DNA of 12,341 nucleotides from CAYWHE01 sp964458125. Its GTDB lineage: Bacteria; Bacteroidota; Bacteroidia; AKYH767-A; OLB10. The notes under the pieces were generated by a model. That model was not told the DNA's origin and ran no database searches. It saw nothing but the letters and a program-made list of their open reading frames with translations. Within the stretch, counting starts at the first letter, position 1. Each line of letters begins with the position of its first letter. This document shows positions 1 to 7,155 of the stretch, one piece after another. Both the position numbers and the translations under genes were made by a program. Location of the stretch: assembly GCA_964458125.1 (NCBI GenBank), contig CAYWHE010000121.1, positions 1-12,341 of the forward strand, written 5' to 3'.

Positions 1-854
1 CCGGCGACCAGGATCATCAGCGACAGGATGATGTAAACATTGATATTCTGGAGTTCAAGCCAGTTAAAAATCTGCGGGTAAAGTTCCCTGACCGAACGGG
101 CGTTGAAGCGGAATCCCACCTCCCGGTAAATATCCGGTGCGACCCGGTCAACCTGCCTGAAATCCTTCAACATGACCTCAAAACCAGCCACCTGCCTGTC
201 GTTCCAGTTGTTCAGCTGCTGTACCTGGCCCAGATCGCAGAGCATGTAAAGATTGTCAAATTCTTCCAGCCCGGTTTCGTAAATGCCGGCGATATTAAAT
301 TTACGCACCCTGGGTGGTTGTTGGATGAAGTACACCAAAACCGGTTCATTCACCTGCAGATTCAGCAGACGCGCAGTATTGCGGGAAATCAGAACGTCAT
401 TCGACCGGGATCCTTCCACCACCGAAAGGGGCTTTCCTTCTTTGATCTTATCCCGGAAAAAGCTCCAGTCAAAATCAGTTCCGACTCCTTTCAGTAAAAT
501 GCCCTCGATTTCCGTACTGGTTTTAATGATGCCGGCTTTGATGGCATAAACCTGTATATGCCGCACGTCAGGATTGTTCCGGATGCCCGTCAAAAAAGGC
601 TGGTTCCTGTCGAGCGGGGTTTCTTCATAGGAACTGTTGTTGTCAAAATTATTGATCCGGATATGCGCATTAAAACCGGTCACTTTTTTTTCTATCTCGT
701 TCCGGAAGCCTGTCACCACCATCATGGAGATGATCATCACAGCCAAACCCAACGCCACGCTTAAAATGGCCAGCCCCACCACGGGCTTGCTGATGTGCCT
801 GGTATCTCCCCGGTTGAAGATGATCCGTCGGGCGATATGGAGTTCAAGGTTCAA
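1..854 (-). CDS. FtsX/LolE-type ABC transporter permease, N-terminal part (cut by window edge)
   Basis: This reading frame stays open for 284 codons to the left edge. The visible protein begins MNLELHIARRIIFNRGD. A hydrophobic helix follows at about residues 25-49, then TGFRNEIEKKVTGFNAHI and a long extracytoplasmic domain (about 50-270) containing ILLKGVGTDFDW. A second membrane segment starts near residue 272 (INVYIILSLMILVA). This layout matches the MacB-like periplasmic domain plus FtsX permeases, and the short N-terminal tail with one helix resembles LolC/LolE, which work with an ATPase to release lipoproteins from the inner membrane. The rest of the membrane domain lies outside the window, so the exact substrate cannot be assigned. 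No ATG exists between the upstream stop (TAA, 894-896) and the first helix. I chose the TTG at 852-854 because MNLELHIARR is the usual kind of start for this family. The gene is divergent from the CotH-like gene. Confidence 0.85.
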   Translation of the reverse strand, partial: MNLELHIARRIIFNRGDTRHISKPVVGLAILSVALGLAVMIISMMVVTGFRNEIEKKVTGFNAHIRINNFDNNSSYEETPLDRNQPFLTGIRNNPDVRHIQVYAIKAGIIKTSTEIEGILLKGVGTDFDWSFFRDKIKEGKPLSVVEGSRSNDVLISRNTARLLNLQVNEPVLVYFIQQPPRVRKFNIAGIYETGLEEFDNLYMLCDLGQVQQLNNWNDRQVAGFEVMLKDFRQVDRVAPDIYREVGFRFNARSVRELYPQIFNWLELQNINVYIILSLMILVA

Positions 855-1078
855 GCAGAAGGGGGTAAAGGTTTGAAAAACCAGGCCGGAAATTTAAGCA
901 ACCAGCAGCAGTTGATCGATGACCGGCAGGCCACGTTGATTTGGTTTCAAAAGTAACTATTCCCGGAATTATTTCTCCGGGATTTAAGTATTAAACTGAG
1001 ATTGTACCGGACAGGGGATATATCATAGGAATTGTAAAGAATTCTGATTATCATTGCAAGGAAAAATCACTTTAAGTC
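855..1078. other. Divergent intergenic region between permease and CotH-like gene
   Basis: This spacer must hold the promoters of both flanking genes. No good pair of Bacteroidota -33/-7 elements is visible for either. The nearest match on the plus strand is TATCATTG at 1049-1056 (7 of 8 to TAnnTTTG), but it lacks a properly spaced TTTG. A small hairpin, TCCCGG (961-966) with CCGGGA (977-982) around a 10-base loop, lies in the middle. Its role is unknown. Confidence 0.4.
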
Positions 1079-3598
1079 ATGCAAAAAAACTACCTGCTTT
1101 TATTGCTGGTTTCCATGCTGTCAATGTCGGCAAGGGGCCAGGTAATGATCAATGAATTTTCCTGTTCCAACCTCGACCAGTTTGTAAACAACTTTGGCAA
1201 ATACGATGACTGGATCGAACTTTACAATGCCGGAAGCAGTGCGGTAAACCTGGCCGGTTATTACCTGAGCGATGATACCACGAACAACACGAAGTGGCAG
1301 ATACCTTCAGGCGCGACCATACCGGCATACGGATTTTTCCGTGTCTGGGCCGATGGACGAAATACCGTTTCCGGTTCTCATTATTATGCCAGCTTCAAAT
1401 TGACGCAAACCAGGGAAGAGTTTGTCGTGCTTTCGGATCCCTCCACCGCGATTATCGACTGGGTGGAAATGACCCAGCATACGCAGAAGGGTCATTCCTT
1501 CGGACGTACCAGCAACGGTGCCGCGCAGTGGGGCGTGTTCACCACTCCCACACCAAACGCCTCCAATACCACCACACCCTATACGGGCTATGCCGATAAA
1601 CCTGCGGTAAGCATTCCGGCCGGGTTTTATACGGGTTCCGTTACCGTGATCCTGAGCACCAATGAACCCAATTCCACCATCCGGTATACCCTTGACGGAA
1701 CGCTTCCCACCATTACATCTACGGCTTATTCCATTCCTTTAACCATCAGCAGCACAAGCGTGTTAAAGGCCGTTACCTTCAGCACCAATCCTCAGATTTT
1801 GCCCAGCTTTGTGGAGTTTGACACCTATTTTATTAATGTTTCCCATACCCTGAGGGTGATTTCCATTGCAGGCACCCAGCTGGATAACCTCGCCAACGGC
1901 AACGGCAACCTGGTCCCATACGGATCAATCGAATACTTTGATCAGAATCAGGTCCGTACGGCCAAAACATACGGAGAGTATAACAAACACGGACAGGACA
2001 GCTGGGCCAACAGCCAGCGAAGCATGGACTTTGTTTCCCGGGATGAATGCGGTTACAATTATGCGGTGAAGGAGAAAATGTTTTCCATGAGCAACCGCGA
2101 CCGGTTCCAGCGTTTTATTTTACGCGCTGCCGGTGACGACAATTACCCGGCCGACCATCACACGGCCAACCTGGGAAGCGCCCATGTGAGGGATGCCTAC
2201 ATTCAAAACCTGGCCAAAAGGGGTAACCTGGATCTGGATGTGCGGATTGGCGAAAAATGCATTGTTTACCTCAACGGAAATTACTGGGGCGTTTACGATA
2301 TCCGTGAGCGGCCCGATGATCATGATTATTGCGATTATTATTACGGACAGGACAAATTCCACCTCCAGTATATCCTCATCTGGGGCAATACCTGGGCGGA
2401 ATACGGTGGACAGCAGGCCCTGAACGACTGGTATGCGCTCTATAATTATATCATGTCAAATAACATGGCCGACACCGCCGTCTTCAATAACGTCATCAGT
2501 CAGTATGATGCCTACAGCCTGGTTGATTATGTGATCGTCAATTCGTTTACCGTTTGTTCCGACTGGCTGAACTGGAATACGGGATGGTGGCGCGGCCTTG
2601 ATTCACTGGGCGGGCATCGCCGCTGGGGGTATATTTTATGGGATAACGATGCCACGTTTGATCATTACATCAATTACACCGGCGTTCCCAGTACGCTTGC
2701 TACGGCAGCTCCCTGCAATCCGGAAGGTCTTAACGGCAGTTCCGACCCGGAAGATCATATCGGCGTATTGAACAAACTCCGCCAAAACCCGGACTTCAAT
2801 CAATACTATATTTCCCGTCAGATTGACCTGTGGAACACAGTTTTCAGCTGCGACAACATGATTCCTTACCTCGACAGCGTGGTGGCTTCCATCGATCCTG
2901 AAATGACCCAGCATGCCAACCGCTGGTTCGGCACGTATACCGAATGGCAAACCAATGTGCAAACGCTCCGGAATTTTATCATTGCCCGTTGTGCCGCACT
3001 CACCCAGGGATTTATCAGCTGTTACAATTTAACGGGTCCCTTTGATGTTACCCTGAATACCGATCCGGCCGGCGCCGGGAATATCAGGCTGAATTCACTC
3101 ACCATCGATTCTTTCCCCTGGACAGGAACTTATTTCGGAGGCATGGATACCAAACTCGAGGCTCAGCCCAACGGCAATTACCAGTTCACCAACTGGTCGG
3201 CCATTACCCAGGTGTTTAATCCGAATACCACGGCGGTTAAAACAACGGTCAGCCTCAGTGGTACCGATTCCATTACCGCACATTTCTCCTTTGCATCCAT
3301 TGTTCCCGAGAATACCAACCAGGATCCGGCCGTTGGGGTTTATCCAACCGTCTTTACCGAAGAGGCCCTGCTCAGTTTCAACCTGCCTGTTGCTGTTCCG
3401 GTTGGAATCCGGTTATTTACTATGGAAGGGAAAGCCATTACCGAACTGGCCCGGCCCGGAACACCTTTGGCCCCCGGTCAGTATGAGGTAAAGGTCAACC
3501 TGCATGGCTCCGGGCTTTCCGCGGGACTTTACCTGGTTGATTTTACCGCCGGTGATTTTCATAAAACGATGAAGGTATATTATTCGCCAACCAGGTAA
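1079..3598 (+). CDS. Secreted CotH kinase-like protein with lamin-tail, chitobiase-C-like and T9SS sorting domains
   Basis: The 839-residue protein starts with a signal peptide (about 1-21, ending ARGQ). It continues with a lamin-tail domain (about 22-160; MINEF, DDWIELYNAG, LAGYYLSDD), a chitobiase/hexosaminidase C-terminal-like beta domain (about 172-247; IRYTLDGTLPT) and a CotH-like domain (about 254-645). CotH hallmarks are VYLNGNYWGVYDIRERPDDH and RWGYILWDNDATFDHY; D522 and D524 probably correspond to the metal-binding acidic pair of this atypical kinase fold. Next are an InlB-B-like repeat (about 654-735) and a T9SS type A sorting domain (about 749-839), which should direct export and surface anchoring or release. 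B. subtilis CotH phosphorylates spore coat proteins; the substrate of these secreted Bacteroidota relatives is not known to me, so activity is inferred. This is the only plus-strand gene in the window, and it ends 18 bases before a terminator. Confidence 0.9.
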   Translation: MQKNYLLLLLVSMLSMSARGQVMINEFSCSNLDQFVNNFGKYDDWIELYNAGSSAVNLAGYYLSDDTTNNTKWQIPSGATIPAYGFFRVWADGRNTVSGSHYYASFKLTQTREEFVVLSDPSTAIIDWVEMTQHTQKGHSFGRTSNGAAQWGVFTTPTPNASNTTTPYTGYADKPAVSIPAGFYTGSVTVILSTNEPNSTIRYTLDGTLPTITSTAYSIPLTISSTSVLKAVTFSTNPQILPSFVEFDTYFINVSHTLRVISIAGTQLDNLANGNGNLVPYGSIEYFDQNQVRTAKTYGEYNKHGQDSWANSQRSMDFVSRDECGYNYAVKEKMFSMSNRDRFQRFILRAAGDDNYPADHHTANLGSAHVRDAYIQNLAKRGNLDLDVRIGEKCIVYLNGNYWGVYDIRERPDDHDYCDYYYGQDKFHLQYILIWGNTWAEYGGQQALNDWYALYNYIMSNNMADTAVFNNVISQYDAYSLVDYVIVNSFTVCSDWLNWNTGWWRGLDSLGGHRRWGYILWDNDATFDHYINYTGVPSTLATAAPCNPEGLNGSSDPEDHIGVLNKLRQNPDFNQYYISRQIDLWNTVFSCDNMIPYLDSVVASIDPEMTQHANRWFGTYTEWQTNVQTLRNFIIARCAALTQGFISCYNLTGPFDVTLNTDPAGAGNIRLNSLTIDSFPWTGTYFGGMDTKLEAQPNGNYQFTNWSAITQVFNPNTTAVKTTVSLSGTDSITAHFSFASIVPENTNQDPAVGVYPTVFTEEALLSFNLPVAVPVGIRLFTMEGKAITELARPGTPLAPGQYEVKVNLHGSGLSAGLYLVDFTAGDFHKTMKVYYSPTR

Positions 3599-3616
3599 AT
3601 CTCCTGTTGGGTAGTT

Positions 3617-3652
3617 AAAAGGCCGTTTTCTGAACAGATGACGGCTTTTTTT
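3617..3652 (+). terminator. Rho-independent terminator of the CotH-like gene
   Basis: The stem is GCCGT (3622-3626) with ACGGC (3641-3645), extended by AAAA/TTTT around a bulged G. A small inner stem TCTG/CAGA sits in the loop. A run of seven T (3646-3652) follows. It lies 18 bases after the TAA of the CotH-like gene. Confidence 0.75.
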
Positions 3653-3902
3653 ATGTGGACAGACCGCCCGGATGGAAGAGGTGTTATGGACCCGTTGAAT
3701 GAAACTACTGCCGGGAAGCCTCAGGGATATTAGTCGATGTCCTGCACCCTTTTTCAGGTCTTCTGCAGACAACGGCATGAATATGGTTTTAATTGGTTGA
3801 AACTGATGCACCGTATTCCAGGTTATCCGGACCCGCCTGATGAATCCTGTAAAACAGACTTTATTATAGGAAAACAAAGCAACCGGTCTTCGTGTATGGA
3901 AC

Positions 3903-3939
3903 AAAAAAAAGAGGCTGACTCATGGAGCCAGCCTCTTTT
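3903..3939 (-). terminator. Terminator of the 338-residue T9SS cargo gene
   Basis: A perfect 11-bp stem pairs 3907-3917 (AAAAGAGGCTG) with 3929-3939. Read on the minus strand it ends in a run of eight T (A's at 3903-3910). It begins 18 bases beyond the stop codon at 3958-3960. With the terminator at 3617-3652 it insulates two converging genes; the roughly 250 bases between the two terminators hold no credible gene. Confidence 0.85.
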
Positions 3940-3957
3940 CATACGGGCGGATGCGAA

Positions 3958-4974
3958 TTACTTCACCACCGTCATTTTCCTTGCCAGGCGATGGTTGTCG
4001 GCCTGTATGGAGAAATAATAAACACCATCACTGAAGTCGTTTGAGTTCAGGTTAATGGAATATTTGCCGGCCTGTTGCGTACCTTGTTCAAAGGTCCGGA
4101 CCATTTTTCCGTGCATATCGTGAACAAAGATCTTCACATCATTTGCAAATTGATCCAGTTCATAATTCACCACGCTTTCACCTTTGAAAGGATTGGGCTG
4201 GTTCTGGTATAATTTAATGCCATTGATGAAGGTCATTTCATCAATTCCGACGGTCATGTCAACAATCGGGAAAATGGCAAAGTCAATATCCACATTATTT
4301 GGCGCTGTTCCCCAGGCGGAATAAATGGTATGAAGGGTATTGTCGTTCCATTTCTCCCAGGAAAGTTCCGTGGCGCCGGCCTCTCCGGAAGCGTTGGAAA
4401 CCAGTCCGGTGGTATCCGTGGTAGCCAGGGTGGTAAAGTCAACACCGCAGGCATAATCAGCGGTTACGTTAAACGGAGCTGTGAAGTTGGCAAATACAAA
4501 ACCAGCGGCACCGGTAGAACTGGTATCAATGTCATCCCATAATACATCCACGGTGGAGGCCACGGTACCTGGTGCGGTAACCGTTCCTGTTGAGTTGTCA
4601 CCTGTTCCGTCCATGTTGTAAATATTGCAGGTGATTTTGGAGTTCGGATCACCGACACTGCTGCCCGCACCTTTACCGGCAAACCAGTAAACGCATCCTT
4701 CCACATTGTAAGGAGTGGTCACTACAAACTGCTGCATTTTTGCAAAATCACCATAACCGTTGACGCCGGCCAGGTAACCGCCGTTTTGAGAGGTGTAAAC
4801 AGTAGGCGTCCCGCCATTCACCAGCCATCCGTACAGGGTGTCGGTTGGGGTCATGACTTTTTGGAGGTAAGACGTATTGGATGGAAGTGTATGAACAGTT
4901 CCTACAGCCCTCTGCTGGGCGATAGCACAGAATTGAAATGCGCTAAAGGTTAAAAGAATGTAAAGTTTTTTCAT
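3958..4974 (-). CDS. Secreted protein of unknown function with T9SS type A sorting domain
   Basis: The 338-residue protein has a signal peptide (about 1-20, MKKLYILLTF ending AIAQ). An unrecognised domain covers about residues 21-245. It is rich in Gly, Thr, Ser, Asp and aromatics and looks all-beta, with three cysteines (94, 116, 176). The T9SS sorting domain (about 252-338) has the typical LYQNQPNPF opening, then YELDQF, DMHGKMVRTF, GVYYFSIQ and a final basic KMTVVK tail. It should therefore be exported to the surface or medium through T9SS, with the tail removed on the way. The central domain has strand-like stretches such as WFAGKGAG and FVFANFTAPF, suggestive of a jelly-roll or binding module, but I see no catalytic motif. 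It appears to be a single-gene unit with its own promoter and terminator. Confidence 0.9.
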   Translation of the reverse strand: MKKLYILLTFSAFQFCAIAQQRAVGTVHTLPSNTSYLQKVMTPTDTLYGWLVNGGTPTVYTSQNGGYLAGVNGYGDFAKMQQFVVTTPYNVEGCVYWFAGKGAGSSVGDPNSKITCNIYNMDGTGDNSTGTVTAPGTVASTVDVLWDDIDTSSTGAAGFVFANFTAPFNVTADYACGVDFTTLATTDTTGLVSNASGEAGATELSWEKWNDNTLHTIYSAWGTAPNNVDIDFAIFPIVDMTVGIDEMTFINGIKLYQNQPNPFKGESVVNYELDQFANDVKIFVHDMHGKMVRTFEQGTQQAGKYSINLNSNDFSDGVYYFSIQADNHRLARKMTVVK

Positions 4975-5003
4975 GTGTTAATTTGTTTGATGATTATAGC
5001 CTG

Positions 5004-5034
5004 TAAAAATAATGGTTATTCCGGTTTTAACAAA
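5004..5034 (-). promoter_or_regulatory. Candidate Bacteroidota-type promoter of the 338-residue cargo gene
   Basis: On the minus strand, TTTG (5031-5034) is followed after 19 bases by TATTTTTA (5004-5011), 7 of 8 to the TAnnTTTG -7 element. Both the elements and the spacing fit the Bacteroidota sigma consensus. Transcription would start near 4997, leaving a leader of roughly 24 bases before the ATG at 4974. Confidence 0.55.
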
Positions 5035-5066
5035 AATTTATCATTTCCGGCAAAATACCGGTAAAT

Positions 5067-5101
5067 AAAAAGCCCCGGCTTGTTCAAAACCGGGGCTTTT
5101 T
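5067..5101 (-). terminator. Strong terminator of the S41 peptidase gene
   Basis: A perfect 12-bp stem, AAAAAGCCCCGG (5067-5078) with its complement (5090-5101), encloses an 11-base loop. It starts 12 bases beyond the peptidase stop codon. The minus-strand RNA ends TTTTTATTT. T runs on both sides mean it could act in both directions. Confidence 0.9.
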
Positions 5102-5113
5102 TTATGGTGCTGG

Positions 5114-6718
5114 TTAATTATTGGCGATTTTCATTTTGGAAAAGGTGTTGTCCTGAATCACCTCAATGCCTTTCAAAAAGGTTTTATTCGTTTCATTCAT
5201 CACTTCATAATAGGCATTTGTGTCCCATAAGTCTCTGGCGATCAGAGCCTTTAATTGATTGAACAAAAAGGGGCCCGAGTTTTTCAAACCTGATTCGTCA
5301 AGGGGTACACCCTGTTTTTCAGCGTAAGCAAGAAAGTCTTTTTTCATATGATCATCGATGGTAAAATGCTGGCGGAAAGCCTGAATGTCCGGGTATTTTG
5401 CAAGCAGTGAAGTCCGGTTATCATCCGTATAAGTCAGGGTAAATTCATTGACAATTCCTTTGCGGATCAAATCAAACAGGAATTTGCTGTTCATGCTTGT
5501 GTCCTGGGGAACAAATACGTCCGGCATGATGCCGCCACCGGCATATACTACACGGCGGGCATTGGTGAAATACTTAACCGTATCTTTCTGGTGAATGCTG
5601 TCGGCATTTGTAAATTCGCCCTGGTTCCTGCGGTTGAGCAGGTCCATATCGTAATCCTCTTCATCACCCGGCTGATAGGGTTTCTGGATGCAGCGGCCGG
5701 AAGGCGTATAGTACCGGGCGATGGTCAGCCGGACGGCCGATCCGTCGGGCAGAGGGAAAGGTTTCTGGACCAGGCCCTTTCCAAAGGAACGCCTGCCGAC
5801 CACGAGTCCGCGGTCCCAGTCCTGTATGGCTCCGCTGACAATTTCGGAGGCGGATGCCGAGGTTTCATCGATCAGCACCACCAGTTTTCCCTTTTCAAAC
5901 CCGCCCGCTGATGAGGCAAAAGATTCCTGGGTAGGGGCCGTCCTGCCTTTGGTGTAGACGACCAGTTTTTTATCGTCCAGGAATTCATCCGCCAGGCCAA
6001 TGGCCCGTTCCAGGTATCCGCCACCGTTGCCCTGGAGGTCGAGAATCAGGTGTTTGATGTTTTTTTCCTGCAGTTTTTTCAGGGCCGCTTTGAATTCCTC
6101 CACGGTGCTGTCGGCAAACTTATCCACTTTGATGTAACCGATTTCCGGTGCGGCCACGTAAGCGGCTACCACGCTGTAGAGGGGTATTTTATCACGGGTT
6201 ATGGTAAAATCAAGCAGCTCCGGACTGCTCCGGCGGTAAACGCTGACCGTTACCTTGGTTCCTTTGTCGCCCCGGAGTTTTTTCATCACATCGTTGTTTT
6301 TCAGTTTGATGCCGGCTACATTGATGCCGTCAATTTTCACGATCCGGTCACCGGCCCGCAAGCCCACCTTTTCGGAGGGTCCGCCGGAAATAGTCTGCGT
6401 CACCATGATGGTATCTCCCAACAGCTGGAAGGAAACCCCGATACCTTCAAATTTCCCTAACAGCGGTTCATTCACGGCTTTCAGGTCTTCTGCCGGGATG
6501 TACACGGAATGGGGGTCGCAGTCTTTTAAAATGGCCCGGATGGCATCTTCCGTAATTTTGTTTTTGTCAACGGTATCCACATAGGCGTATTCGATCAGCT
6601 GAAACAGGGCCTGTACCTTGTTTTTTTCATCAATCTGGGCCATACCGGTCTGAGTTTTTCCGCAGAGGGTAAGCGTTACCAGCAATGCCGCCACAACGGC
6701 TTTCAAGTTATGATTCAT
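5114..6718 (-). CDS. S41 family C-terminal processing peptidase (CtpA/Prc type)
   Basis: The 534-residue protein has a signal peptide (about 1-27), so it acts in the periplasm, cleaving C-terminal regions of target proteins. An N-terminal helical segment carries DCDPHSVYIPAEDL (67-79). A PDZ domain spans about 87-165 (FEGIGVSFQLL, GLRAGDRIVKIDG). The protease core contains LDLQGNGGG (227-234), then ETSASASEIVSGAIQD with the predicted nucleophile S289. SFGKGLVQ carries the predicted general base K314 and Q318. The 25-residue spacing between S289 and K314 equals that in E. coli Prc (S430/K455), so the enzyme looks intact. A C-terminal region (about 360-534) is of the length common in Bacteroidota members. 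This is not PorU, the T9SS sorting-domain protease, which belongs to another family. It appears monocistronic, with a candidate promoter just upstream and a strong terminator. Confidence 0.95.
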   Translation of the reverse strand: MNHNLKAVVAALLVTLTLCGKTQTGMAQIDEKNKVQALFQLIEYAYVDTVDKNKITEDAIRAILKDCDPHSVYIPAEDLKAVNEPLLGKFEGIGVSFQLLGDTIMVTQTISGGPSEKVGLRAGDRIVKIDGINVAGIKLKNNDVMKKLRGDKGTKVTVSVYRRSSPELLDFTITRDKIPLYSVVAAYVAAPEIGYIKVDKFADSTVEEFKAALKKLQEKNIKHLILDLQGNGGGYLERAIGLADEFLDDKKLVVYTKGRTAPTQESFASSAGGFEKGKLVVLIDETSASASEIVSGAIQDWDRGLVVGRRSFGKGLVQKPFPLPDGSAVRLTIARYYTPSGRCIQKPYQPGDEEDYDMDLLNRRNQGEFTNADSIHQKDTVKYFTNARRVVYAGGGIMPDVFVPQDTSMNSKFLFDLIRKGIVNEFTLTYTDDNRTSLLAKYPDIQAFRQHFTIDDHMKKDFLAYAEKQGVPLDESGLKNSGPFLFNQLKALIARDLWDTNAYYEVMNETNKTFLKGIEVIQDNTFSKMKIANN

Positions 6719-6755
6719 ATAAATTTTAAATTACTGACTTGTTAAACGGTTGTTG

Positions 6756-6763
6756 CAAACATA
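6756..6763 (-). promoter_or_regulatory. Candidate -7 element for the S41 peptidase gene
   Basis: The minus strand reads TATGTTTG, a perfect TAnnTTTG match, 37 bases before the ATG. A TTTT stretch about 20 bases further upstream could stand in for the -33 TTTG but is not a good match. A start near 6749 would give a leader of about 30 bases. Confidence 0.5.
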
Positions 6764-7155
6764 AGTTTTATCGCCATTGAAAAAGTTAAGGCCAGGTTAA
6801 AGTTATCAGCAAAACCGGTTATCTCACCGAACAGCCTGATGGATAAAGGCGGAATGCTGTGCCGGAGTATGGCTGATGGCCAGGAAGAATTCAGTCCGTA
6901 TGGGCCTTCACGGGTACAATGCCAATAGGGCGTGGGGAAGATCATGTTGTAGACGCTGGATTTCATCAGACTATTGGTACAGTTGCATACTACCTGTTAA
7001 ATTTTGACGGGACTATATTTTTTAATCCCGGCAGAGGGTTTTCGTTTGTCAGCCAAAATGGTTTTGGTAATGGTTTGATCGTAAATCAGCTGTTTAGAGC
7101 CCTTCACATTTGCCATCGGGTTAACAAAAGCCTCTTACGGGTTTCACCGGAAGCA
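6764..7155. other. Intergenic spacer between chitinase and S41 peptidase, no confident gene
   Basis: On the minus strand a weak hairpin just after the chitinase stop (CTTCCGG paired with CCGTAAG, one mismatch, roughly 7132-7152), followed by GGCTTTTGTT, could be its terminator. A 74-codon minus-strand frame ends at 6742. It runs through the candidate -7 element and shows no family I recognise, so I do not call it. A lysine-rich 39-codon frame at 6997-7116 is listed separately. Confidence 0.4.
6997..7116 (-). CDS. Possible small lysine-rich ORF (39 residues), doubtful
   Basis: It begins ATG at 7114-7116, 39 bases after the chitinase stop, and ends TAA at 6997-6999. The product starts MANVKGSKQLIYDQTITKTI and is basic, with about nine Lys or Arg residues, and hydrophilic. 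There is no signal peptide, membrane segment or family I recognise. Position and composition would fit either a small downstream gene or a chance frame; there is no independent evidence such as a clear ribosome site. Confidence 0.15.
   Translation of the reverse strand: MANVKGSKQLIYDQTITKTILADKRKPSAGIKKYSPVKI

Noticed and set aside
3413..3904. 163-codon minus-strand frame opposite the end of the CotH-like gene
   Set aside because: Half of it is antisense to the sorting domain, it runs through the plus-strand terminator, and its residues are rich in Arg, Pro and His as in shadow frames.
3737..4018. 93-codon plus-strand frame in the convergent gap
   Set aside because: It reads through the perfect terminator at 3903-3939 and into the opposite T9SS gene, and it shows no family.
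6742..6966. 74-codon minus-strand frame before the S41 gene
   Set aside because: It overlaps the candidate -7 element and has no recognised family or start context.
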